DNA from: Palsa-504 sp963834685
GTDB taxonomy: Bacteria > Actinomycetota > Actinomycetes > Streptosporangiales > Streptosporangiaceae
DNA: 64,000 nucleotides
Assembly (NCBI GenBank): GCA_963834685.1
Contig: CAWICW010000009.1
Location: 124,001 to 188,000, forward strand
Direction: 5' to 3'
In this document: positions 1 through 7,173 of the stretch, piece after piece
Layout of the letters: each line of letters starts with the position of its first letter
How positions within the stretch are numbered: the first letter of the stretch is position 1
Position numbers and translations under genes: made by a program
The notes under the pieces: model-generated
Database searches by the model: none
Told to the model about the DNA's origin: nothing
The model's input: only the letters and a program-made list of their open reading frames with translations

Positions 1-89
1 TTCAGCGCGGACTCGTGGTAGAAGCCCTCGTCCTCGGCCTGGACCGCGGCTTCCTGCGCCGATGGTGCGGTCATGTCCGCCATCGTCAT
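1..89 (-). CDS. Start of a further oxidase-operon protein (partial, possibly subunit III)
   Basis: Only the first 29 codons are inside the window; the gene runs off the left edge. It reads MTMADMTAPSAQEAAVQAED and then continues EGFYHESAL. The ATG at 89-87 overlaps the stop of the subunit I gene in an ATGA junction, so the two genes are translationally coupled and belong to one operon. The visible part is a hydrophilic N-terminus with no diagnostic motif. From its position directly after subunit I, a subunit III or a small subunit IV of the terminal oxidase is the most likely identity, but this is inference from context alone. Confidence 0.6.
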   Translation of the reverse strand, partial: MTMADMTAPSAQEAAVQAEDEGFYHESAL

Positions 90-2050
90 GCCTCCCCTGC
101 GCCGGCCGGCGCGTACGCGGAGCCGATCACGCCGGGCGGCGGGTTCAGGTCGGCCACGGGCAGCGCGTCCTTGACCCCGTAGTCATAGGGACTGGCCAGG
201 ATCACCGGTACCCGCCTGAAGTTCTCCGGCGGCGGCGGTGTCGACAGCTGCCATTCCAGGCTGCGGGACCGCCACGGGTTCCCCACCTCCGGTTCTCGCC
301 AGAACAGCATGGACATGACGAAGTTGATCAGGAAGATGAGTATCGAGCCGCCCAGCAAGAACGAGGAGATCGAGACCCAGTCGTTGAGCGTCTCCAGGTT
401 GCGCGCGTACTCGAACACCCGGCGGGGCATGCCCATCAGGCCGAGCGCGAACAACGGCAGGAACGTCGAGTTGAAGAAGATGAACATGGTCCAGAAATGG
501 ATCTTGCCCAGCGTCTCGTTCAGCTTGATCCCGGTCATCTTCGGCAGCCAGTAGTAGATGCCGGAGAAGAACGCGAAGATCAGCCCGCCCATGATCGTGT
601 AGTGGAAGTGGGCCATGACGAAGAACGAGCCGTGTTCGGTCGTGTCGGCGGGCACGTCCGACAGGAACACGCCGCTGAGGCCGCCGATCAGGAAGTTGAA
701 GTAGAACGCCAGGGCAAACAGCATCGGGATGGAGAACCGGATCCTGGCTTTCCAGAAGGTGCCCATGCCGACCAGGTAGATGAATCCGGTCGGGATCGAG
801 ATCAGCTCGGTGGTGAGCATGAACAGCGGCCGCATGTCGGGGTTGATCCCGCTGTCGAACAGGTGGTGCTGCCAGACGAAGAAGGACAGGATGCCGACGC
901 CGATCATGCCGGCCGCGGCGACCTTGTAGCCGAACAGCGGTTTGCGGCAGAACACCGAGACCACTTCGGAGATGACGCCGAAGCCGGGCAGGGCCAGGAT
1001 GTATACCTCCGGATGGCCGAAGAACCAGAACAGGTCCTCGTACAGGTAGCTGCTGCCGCCGAGCTGGTTGGTGAAGAACGCGGTCTGGAAGGTCCGGTCG
1101 GTCAGGCCCATGTAGCACGCCCCGACCAGCACCGGGACCGCCAGCACCTGCAGGAACGCCACGGTGAACATGGACCAGACGAACATCGGGAGCCTGCTCC
1201 AGCGCATGCCCGGCGCCCGGTAGTTGATGATCGTGACGATCATGTTGAAGCCGGCCAGGATCATCGAGATGCCCATCAGGCCGAACGCGAAGAAGTAGGC
1301 GTCCATGCCCGATGTGGCCTGGGTGGCCAGCGGCTCGTATCCGGTCCAGCCGGTGGGGAACCCGCCGAACAGCACGGCGGACAGCAGGATGACGTACGCG
1401 GCCGGGGTGAGCCAGAAGCCGAGCGCCTCAAGCCGGGGGAACGCGACCCGCTTGGACCCGATCAGCAGCGGGCCGAAGTACTGGCCGAACGGCCCGAGGA
1501 TGACCGACGACATCATCATCATCATCATCGTGCCGTGCTCGCCGACCACCATCAGGTACTGCTCGGGGCCGATGAGGTGGTACGACGGCGAGAGCAGCTC
1601 GCTCCTGATGGCCATGGCGAACAGGCCGCCGGTCAGGAAGTAGGCGATCATGCCGTACAGGTACTGGATGCCCACGACCTTGTGGTCCAGCGTGTACCGG
1701 AAGTACTTGCCCAGGCCGGGGTCCTCCTTGCCGATCAGCCGGGGCTCCTCGGGCAGCGGCCGGCCGAGCATGAGGCCGAACAGGTCGTTGAACACGCCCA
1801 GGCCGGCCACCCAGCCGATTACGGCGAAGGCGTAGCCGAGCACGATCGCCACGTCGTTGGCGTCGGACAGCGAGCTGCGGGCGTAATCCCCGCCCAGGAA
1901 GTTGCCGAGCCAGTGACCGAAGAAGTAGCCGATCACGGCCCCGATCAGGCCGGTGTGGACACCCGGGCGCAGCCACCACGGCCGCCCGGCTACGACCTCC
2001 GGGCCGCGGCCCGTGGGCTCCGCTCGCTCCGGCTGAGTCTCGATAGCCAT
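86..2050 (-). CDS. ctaD: Heme-copper oxidase subunit I, divergent
   Basis: Catalytic subunit of a terminal oxidase in the cytoplasmic membrane (reduces O2 with electrons from the CuA subunit), 654 residues from the ATG at 2050, which follows GAGGGGTGACGGG; an in-frame TTG at 2065 is less likely. All metal ligands are visible: heme His172 (EHGT), the CuB/Tyr motif HPEVYILALPGFG with His346, Glu348 and Tyr350, CuB His395-His396 (WQHHLF), and His481/His483 (AHFHY). The Tyr of HPEVY argues for O2 reduction rather than NO reduction. It departs from normal A-family enzymes at the proton channels: the Asn of FGNYF is Gln190, the Asp of GAPDMAFPR is Arg201 (GSKRVAFPR), the Asn of PRxNN is replaced near Glu207, and the K-channel Lys of PTGIK is Ile424 (PTGFI). 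A run of six Met (175-180) follows the first heme ligand. There are two extra N-terminal membrane segments. Confidence 0.95.
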   Translation of the reverse strand: MAIETQPERAEPTGRGPEVVAGRPWWLRPGVHTGLIGAVIGYFFGHWLGNFLGGDYARSSLSDANDVAIVLGYAFAVIGWVAGLGVFNDLFGLMLGRPLPEEPRLIGKEDPGLGKYFRYTLDHKVVGIQYLYGMIAYFLTGGLFAMAIRSELLSPSYHLIGPEQYLMVVGEHGTMMMMMMSSVILGPFGQYFGPLLIGSKRVAFPRLEALGFWLTPAAYVILLSAVLFGGFPTGWTGYEPLATQATSGMDAYFFAFGLMGISMILAGFNMIVTIINYRAPGMRWSRLPMFVWSMFTVAFLQVLAVPVLVGACYMGLTDRTFQTAFFTNQLGGSSYLYEDLFWFFGHPEVYILALPGFGVISEVVSVFCRKPLFGYKVAAAGMIGVGILSFFVWQHHLFDSGINPDMRPLFMLTTELISIPTGFIYLVGMGTFWKARIRFSIPMLFALAFYFNFLIGGLSGVFLSDVPADTTEHGSFFVMAHFHYTIMGGLIFAFFSGIYYWLPKMTGIKLNETLGKIHFWTMFIFFNSTFLPLFALGLMGMPRRVFEYARNLETLNDWVSISSFLLGGSILIFLINFVMSMLFWREPEVGNPWRSRSLEWQLSTPPPPENFRRVPVILASPYDYGVKDALPVADLNPPPGVIGSAYAPAGAGEA

Positions 2051-2119
2051 CCCGTCACCCCTCAACCGACGTCGTGGCGGCTAGGACACTGCGTGCCGCG
2101 GCCCGCGGCGGGACGTGCG

Positions 2120-3100
2120 TCACGGCGTCACCGGGTTCCCGGGGCCGTAGTAGTAGCCCGCGCCGCCGGTGATGCCGTCGATCGTGACGATGTTCTTGCC
2201 GAGCTCGGGAATCACGGTGGGGTCGTAGGTCAGCGAGTACGCGGGCAGGGCGGCGAGCACCCCGTCGGCCTGTTCCTTGGCCTGCACGCCGCTGGCCCAG
2301 GACTGGAACGCGGTCGGCGAGACGACCTGGCCGTAGTTGAACATGGCGCCGTGCCAGATGCCGCACAGCTCGCTGCAGCGGACCGTGAAGCCGCCGAGCG
2401 CCTTCGCCGTCGTGTAGGCCACGTTGTCCACGCCCGGGTTGGCGTCGGCCTTCACGCCGAGCTGGTAGGCCCAGAAGCTGTGGATCACGTCCAGCGAGGT
2501 CACGTGGAAGGTCACCGGCATGCCCTCCGGCAGCATGAGCTCGGTGCTCTCCATCCCGCCGAACTGCGGGTAGCGGTACGTCCAGACCCACTGCTGGCCG
2601 ATCACCTGGACCTCGAGCATGTCGTTGGTCCCCGGCGACCAGGTCGACGTCTGCGTGCCGGCCAGCGTCCAGATGGGCGACGGACCCTCCCCCGCGCCCG
2701 CGCCGGCCGGGCCGACGAGCTCGATCGTGCCGAACACGGCCAGGAAGAGCACGATGGCCGAGGTGCCGATGATCCAGGTGGCCTGGACCTTGGTGTTGCC
2801 GTAGATCGGCTCGCCGTCGCTGTCGTCGCCCGGCTTGGCCCGGAAGACCACGACCGCGTAGATGAAGTACAGGACCACGGCGATGAACACCGGCGCACCG
2901 GTGATGGCCAGCACCGCGATGTCGAACTGCTGGTGCCGGGCCGAGCTGGACATGTCACCCGGCGGCAGGTGCGGCTTCCAGACGAACCAGATGACCAGGT
3001 CCGCGGCCAGGGCCAGGACGAACCAGATCGCGAACAGGCGCCAGGCGTGCCGCGCGTCGGACTGGACGCCGGGGGCCGCTGGGGTTTCTGTCTCGCTCAT
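2120..3100 (-). CDS. ctaC: Cytochrome c oxidase subunit II (CuA subunit)
   Basis: Electron-entry subunit of the oxidase, 326 residues. Three hydrophobic segments in the first 140 residues are followed by an outer cupredoxin domain. The binuclear CuA site is complete: the first His in DVIHSFW, then CSELCGIWHGAM (Cys-x3-Cys-x3-His-x2-Met). The domain starts with the expected aromatic stretch around IGQQWVWTYRYP. There is no fused cytochrome c domain, so the electron donor is a separate protein not seen in this window. Its ATG overlaps the stop of the upstream cupredoxin-like gene (ATGA at 3097-3100), and the gap to subunit I is about 70 bases, indicating one operon. Confidence 0.95.
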   Translation of the reverse strand: MSETETPAAPGVQSDARHAWRLFAIWFVLALAADLVIWFVWKPHLPPGDMSSSARHQQFDIAVLAITGAPVFIAVVLYFIYAVVVFRAKPGDDSDGEPIYGNTKVQATWIIGTSAIVLFLAVFGTIELVGPAGAGAGEGPSPIWTLAGTQTSTWSPGTNDMLEVQVIGQQWVWTYRYPQFGGMESTELMLPEGMPVTFHVTSLDVIHSFWAYQLGVKADANPGVDNVAYTTAKALGGFTVRCSELCGIWHGAMFNYGQVVSPTAFQSWASGVQAKEQADGVLAALPAYSLTYDPTVIPELGKNIVTIDGITGGAGYYYGPGNPVTP

Positions 3101-3825
3101 GAGGTCACCACGTACATAAAGCCCATCATCCAGCCGAGAGTCTGCATGGGACCGCCGTTACCGTCGAGGTATCCGCCGCCGCAGGGGATCAGGCACTGCC
3201 AGCGGAAGGTGCCGCCGTGGCTGGGAGACATGAAGCTGAATGTCTCCAGCGCGTAGGGGTTGCCGCTCGTGGTGCACGGCGAGGTACCGCACAGGTTGTT
3301 CGCCGAGAGCTTGGCGTTCGGCGAGGCCACCGGCACGTATATGCCCATGGCCGGGATTGCGAACGTGTGCCCGACGTTGCAGTCGGACCAGGAGTTGATG
3401 AGCGACGTGGTGTCGTTGGACACGTACTCCTTGCCGTTCTGGTCGAACTGGGAGACGGTCACCGTGCCGCCCATGGTGCCCTGCACCTGGCTGAAGTAGT
3501 TGTTCCGCAGCGGCGTGCAGCCGTCGTAACCGTAGATGGTCATGTTGACCTTGACGCCGGCCGGGACCGAGAACAACGTCGTGTGCACCCACTGCTTGCT
3601 CGCCGGATCCTGGGTGTAGTAGCTCACCCAGTCCGGCTTGGTGGCGCTGTCGTTCTGCGGGTCCTCCTGGAGGACCACGTTGACCTGGCCGTTGGAGGCG
3701 GCGTAATGAACGGTCGTCAACTGGGTGGATGCCGAACCTATGTAGTAGAGGGCGGTAAATACCCCCAGGCCGACCACGACGAGGAAGGCCGCGGCCAAAG
3801 CCGCCGCCCGGGCCACCACGGACAC
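3097..3825 (-). CDS. Membrane-anchored CuA-like cupredoxin-domain protein heading the oxidase operon
   Basis: 242 residues from a GTG at 3825 preceded by AAGGTGGTGATCCC; an upstream in-frame ATG gives a poorly supported extension. The N-terminus is one membrane anchor (about residues 5-32) and the rest is extracytoplasmic. The C-terminal half resembles the CuA fold: GHTFAIPAMG matches the position of the first CuA His, and HGGTFRWQCLIPCGGG matches the Cys-x3-Cys loop, with a Met further on (GGPMQTLGWM). The second CuA His is missing and the loop is longer. Two further Cys pairs lie in the middle (GCTPL, SDCNVG, LCGTSPC). I do not recognise a named family. It may be an accessory copper carrier, a degenerate second subunit II, or a structural subunit. 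It is the first gene of the oxidase operon, joined to ctaC by an ATGA overlap. Confidence 0.7.
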   Translation of the reverse strand: MSVVARAAALAAAFLVVVGLGVFTALYYIGSASTQLTTVHYAASNGQVNVVLQEDPQNDSATKPDWVSYYTQDPASKQWVHTTLFSVPAGVKVNMTIYGYDGCTPLRNNYFSQVQGTMGGTVTVSQFDQNGKEYVSNDTTSLINSWSDCNVGHTFAIPAMGIYVPVASPNAKLSANNLCGTSPCTTSGNPYALETFSFMSPSHGGTFRWQCLIPCGGGYLDGNGGPMQTLGWMMGFMYVVTS

Positions 3826-3951
3826 GGGATCACCACCTTCGCTTTGTGTCAGCGCAAGGACAGGTCCGGCCGTACGGCAAACGGAGACCGGTACCTGCTC
3901 GGGTCGATCATCGGATCGGCGCGCAGCCCAGGGCAACACCTAGCGGCGCGG

Positions 3952-3967
3952 ATGACGAAATTGTCAT
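3952..3967. promoter_or_regulatory. Inverted repeat in the oxidase operon upstream region
   Basis: The 370-base gap between the divergent genes at 3825 and 4196 holds no gene I can support. It contains the interrupted palindrome ATGAC-GAAATT-GTCAT about 125 bases upstream of the oxidase operon start. This resembles an operator half-site pair in size, but no regulator can be assigned. AT-rich stretches around 3990-4070 probably contain the promoters. Confidence 0.25.
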
Positions 3968-4195
3968 GTCGCCCAGCAGGGCTCGAGATGCCTGGATTAT
4001 GCCTTTGACCAGGTACGATAACCGAAGTTCAGATGTGTATCAGTGGTAGGCACACGGCACAATCGTTTGCGGCAGCATCGTGACCACCACCCGGCGAGGC
4101 GCTCGTTCCGGTGAGCCCGCGCCCCGGCCCAAACGGGCGTTTATGATGACGGCGGACCGGCCGGCCGCGTGGCCCGCCGGTTCCAGGAGGAGCCG

Positions 4196-4816
4196 ATGAC
4201 GGCCGGACCGACCAGGGGCATCCCGACGCTGCGCTCGGGCTGGCCGGTGCTGCGCACCCCCCGGTGGATGCTCGCGGGCGGGGCGGTGCTGGTGGCCGGG
4301 CTGACGCTCGCGGCGATCCCCCATCATCCGTCCACTTCCGAGCGTGCCTCCGACCTGCGCGGGGTGGTGCAGGAGATGAACACCGACATCGAGTCGTGCG
4401 CAGGCGGCGTCAGCGAGTCGCTGACCGCGCTGAAGGAGATCCAGTCCGGGGCCAGCCACGACGTGAAGACCGCGGTCAGCATCGCCACCATCGGCGCGGC
4501 AAACTGCTCGCCGGCAAACAGCATGCCGATGGACGACCTCGTCCAGTACCAGCCGCCTTCGTCGCTGGCCTCCTTCCACCTCGATCAGACCGTGAACGAC
4601 CTGATCACCTGGGCGTTCCCGGACGCCCAGCGGGTGCAGATCGACGTCGCCACGCTCCTGATGGCCAGCACGCAGCCGGCCATCCGGGCCGCGACCACGG
4701 CTCTGCAGCACGACCAGCAGGTGCTGGATACCGAGCGCGCCACGATCGACGACATGATCAACACGGCCAGCAAGTCGCTGTCCGTCGGCGTCGCGCCTCC
4801 TACGCTGCCCAGCTGA
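4196..4816 (+). CDS. Single-pass or secreted protein of unknown function
   Basis: 206 residues, starting at the ATG that follows CCAGGAGGAGCCG, a strong ribosome-binding site; the longer in-frame start at 4169 lacks one. A basic N-terminus is followed by one hydrophobic segment (about residues 25-42), then an Ala- and Thr-rich hydrophilic region with predicted long helices (EMNTDIESCAGG, ALQHDQQVLDTERATIDDM) and two Cys. No catalytic motif or known domain was recognised. It lies divergently from the oxidase operon and upstream of an orphan response regulator. A helical extracytoplasmic protein anchored by one membrane segment is all that can be said. Confidence 0.7.
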   Translation: MTAGPTRGIPTLRSGWPVLRTPRWMLAGGAVLVAGLTLAAIPHHPSTSERASDLRGVVQEMNTDIESCAGGVSESLTALKEIQSGASHDVKTAVSIATIGAANCSPANSMPMDDLVQYQPPSSLASFHLDQTVNDLITWAFPDAQRVQIDVATLLMASTQPAIRAATTALQHDQQVLDTERATIDDMINTASKSLSVGVAPPTLPS

Positions 4817-5081
4817 CCCGCGCATCATCGTCTGCGCACGTCAGCGCCCTGCCACGGCTGGCCCCCGGAAGCCTTAGGCACTAGTTGCAATCGTTTGTGA
4901 CACAGACGTGTAACAGATGCAGGCTGACCGTGCGTAACACTTGACCGGCGGCAGATGATCGGAGAAACATCGGCAACAGGTCACGAAAGGATCAACGGGT
5001 CCCAGGTATACCGTGAGCTGGATGTCCAGCTAGCCTGGCGGCGGGTGGGGAACGGCAGACGTCCACGAGCGGCGAGAGGCC

Positions 5082-5819
5082 ATGACTTCCCAGGAAGCGG
5101 CTCAGGCCACCTTCACGCACCCATCCGATGCGATCCCCGCCAGGATCCTGGTGGCCGACGACGAGCCCGGGATCCGGGCCTTCATCGGGCGCGCCCTGGA
5201 TGCGGCGGGCTACGCGACCGACTTCGCGGCCACCGGGGCGGAGGCGCTGCGGCGCGCCCTGGGCGGCCACTACGACCTGATCATCCTGGACCTGGTCATG
5301 CCGGAGATGACGGGCCAGGTGGTCCTCGAGCGGCTGCTGGCCTCGCGCCCGGAGCAGGCGGTGCTCGTCCTGTCCTGCCTGGGTGACGTGGCCTCCAAGG
5401 TGGACTGCCTGGAGCGCGGCGCCCAGGATTACCTGACCAAGCCGTTCTCGCTGGCCGAGCTGCTGGCCCGGGTCAGGGTCCGGGTCCGGGTCCGCGGCGG
5501 GACCGCGGAGAACGGGCACGACCGGGCCGCGGAGATCGTCCGGGCCGGCAGCCTGACCCTGGACGTGGGCCGCCTGGTCGCCGACATCGGATCCGGAGCG
5601 GTGCCGCTGACCAGGCTGGAGTTCCTGCTGCTGCGGGAGCTGGCCGAGCATGTCGGCCAGTCGGTGCCGAAGGGGCAGCTGCTCGCGAGCGTATGGGGCT
5701 ACGATTTCGACCCCGGCTCCAACGTGGTAGACGTCTGCGTGCGGCGGCTGCGGTCCAAGCTGGGCTTCGGCCTGATCAAGACGGTACGCGGTGAGGGCTA
5801 CCAGCTTGTGGGCCACTGA
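5082..5819 (+). CDS. OmpR/PhoB-type response regulator (orphan)
   Basis: 245 residues. A receiver domain (about 20-135) carries the acidic pair in LVADDEP, the phospho-acceptor Asp70 (ILDLVMP) and Lys120 (TKPF), followed by a winged-helix DNA-binding domain (about 150-243) ending RGEGYQLVGH. The linker holds a short RVRVRVR repeat encoded by tandem GGTCCG-type hexamers near 5475-5495. No histidine kinase is adjacent, so the partner is encoded elsewhere. The acceptor region has Ser-Cys (VLSCLG) where Ser/Thr-Gly is more usual. The 265-base upstream gap carries two CGTG-x(0-2)-TAACA elements near 4908 and 4930, which could be direct-repeat regulator sites; this is speculative. Confidence 0.9.
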   Translation: MTSQEAAQATFTHPSDAIPARILVADDEPGIRAFIGRALDAAGYATDFAATGAEALRRALGGHYDLIILDLVMPEMTGQVVLERLLASRPEQAVLVLSCLGDVASKVDCLERGAQDYLTKPFSLAELLARVRVRVRVRGGTAENGHDRAAEIVRAGSLTLDVGRLVADIGSGAVPLTRLEFLLLRELAEHVGQSVPKGQLLASVWGYDFDPGSNVVDVCVRRLRSKLGFGLIKTVRGEGYQLVGH

Positions 5820-5895
5820 CGCCGCGACGGCGATGTCATACAGTGGTCGCTCGTGGTAGGCGTCGCCGGCGATCGATTCGTACGAAGGCCGTGAC

Positions 5896-6480
5896 ATGGG
5901 ACAGCAGACGTGGGCGGGCGCGGCCCGCGAGGTGTGGCGCACCGCGGCCCGGCACAAGATCGCCTCCGGGATCACCGCACTGGCGATCGTGGCGTCCCTG
6001 GTCGCGATCGCCCTGGTGGCCTCCGGTCCGGCCGGGCCGGCCGGCGCGGCCGGACCGGCCGCCGACCCGGCGGCGCCGGCGTTCAGCCTGCCCGTGCTCG
6101 GCCATTCCGGGCAGAAGATCGCGCTGGCCGACTACGCCGGGAAACCGCTCATCGTGAACTTCTTCGCGTCCTGGTGCCAGCCCTGCCAGCAGGAAACCCC
6201 GCTGCTGGCCAAGTTCTACCGGACCGAGCACGCCACGGTGGCGATCGTGGGGCTGGACGAGAACGACGTCCTCGGCAGCGTCGTGTCGTTCACCCGCAAG
6301 GAGGGCGTCGGCTACCCGGTGGGCTTCGATCCCGAGGCCATCGCGGCCTCGGCCTACGGCGTCGCGGCCCTGCCGCAGACCTTCTTCCTCAACGCCAGGC
6401 ACCGCATCGTCGACCGCGTGTTCGGTGCGGTCACGCAGGCCGACATCAACCGCGGCATCGTGCTCGCCACGCGAAGCTGA
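5896..6480 (+). CDS. TlpA/ResA-like membrane-anchored thioredoxin
   Basis: 194 residues: cytoplasmic N-terminus, membrane segment (about 22-43), a Gly/Ala/Pro linker and a thioredoxin domain with the redox pair Cys94-Gln-Pro-Cys97 in ASWCQPCQQE. The cis-proline region is LPQTFFL. Members of this family reduce extracytoplasmic disulfides, often for cytochrome c or copper-centre maturation, or act as thiol peroxidase-like proteins. Maturation of the nearby oxidase copper site is a reasonable guess but not shown. It stops one base before the convergent gene at 6482. Confidence 0.9.
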   Translation: MGQQTWAGAAREVWRTAARHKIASGITALAIVASLVAIALVASGPAGPAGAAGPAADPAAPAFSLPVLGHSGQKIALADYAGKPLIVNFFASWCQPCQQETPLLAKFYRTEHATVAIVGLDENDVLGSVVSFTRKEGVGYPVGFDPEAIAASAYGVAALPQTFFLNARHRIVDRVFGAVTQADINRGIVLATRS

Positions 6481-6481
6481 G

Positions 6482-6946
6482 CTAGGAAGCGGACTTCCGC
6501 GACCTGCTGGTCACCCCGGCCACCCCGGTCAGGCCGTAGACCGCGCCGCCGTGCCACAGCCCGCTCAGGACCCCGTCAATGACGCCGCCGCCGGTGACCA
6601 CGGAGAGCACGAGCACGACGGCCGCGCACGCGATCGCGGGCAGGACGGCGAAGCGCCACGGATTGCTCCTGGCCCAGCGGATGGCCCGGCTCGGCCGGGC
6701 CCGCCACAGGGCGCCCGCCGCGGCCACCACGAAGAAGGCCACCGCCCCCAGGGCCAGGGAGCCGCTCAGGGCGCTCAGGTGGAGGCCGAGGCCCGAACCG
6801 ATGATGTGCAGCCCGAGGTCGCCGACCGCGACCACCCCGCCGGTCACCACCGCAGCCCCCCATGGCGCGCCGGACATGGCCGCCCCGGAGACCGACATCT
6901 CCTCGCGCCGGGAAAGATCGTGTTCACTGTCAGTCGGTGCGGACAT
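6482..6946 (-). CDS. Small multi-pass membrane protein, unknown function
   Basis: 154 residues with about four hydrophobic segments (roughly 30-52, 56-80, 98-120 and 124-140) and a charged N-terminus. The ATG at 6946 follows AGGGG at about six bases. No family motif recognised. It is convergent with the thioredoxin gene and divergent from htrA; the 227-base gap to htrA must hold promoters for both. Confidence 0.7.
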   Translation of the reverse strand: MSAPTDSEHDLSRREEMSVSGAAMSGAPWGAAVVTGGVVAVGDLGLHIIGSGLGLHLSALSGSLALGAVAFFVVAAAGALWRARPSRAIRWARSNPWRFAVLPAIACAAVVLVLSVVTGGGVIDGVLSGLWHGGAVYGLTGVAGVTSRSRKSAS

Positions 6947-7173
6947 TCAAACCCCTGCCCTTCGAGCACCTCGCGATAATCACGTCATATCGCGTCTTTG
7001 CCGCAGACTACCACGGACTTGCGAATGATCCGTGCGCGCCGCGCGGGATCCGGACGAATCGGCAGGGATGCGCACTGGCTGACCGGGTTAACTGGAAGGT
7101 GGCTGGCGCCAAGCAGACCTAGAGTCGACATCACCGATCGGGACGTAACCTGGTCTGGTCGAGGGCGAGGAAG

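Noticed and set aside
62..3256. A 1064-residue frame on the plus strand across the oxidase genes, and many similar long frames antisense to real genes
   Set aside because: High GC at third codon positions makes antisense frames stay open. The translations are His/Gln/Arg-rich without domains, and the opposite strand holds clear oxidase genes.
4059..4900. CAATCGTTTG occurring upstream (about 4059) and downstream (about 4888) of the gene at 4196
   Set aside because: Ten bases repeated twice is too little to claim a regulator site; recorded only as a coincidence worth a motif search.
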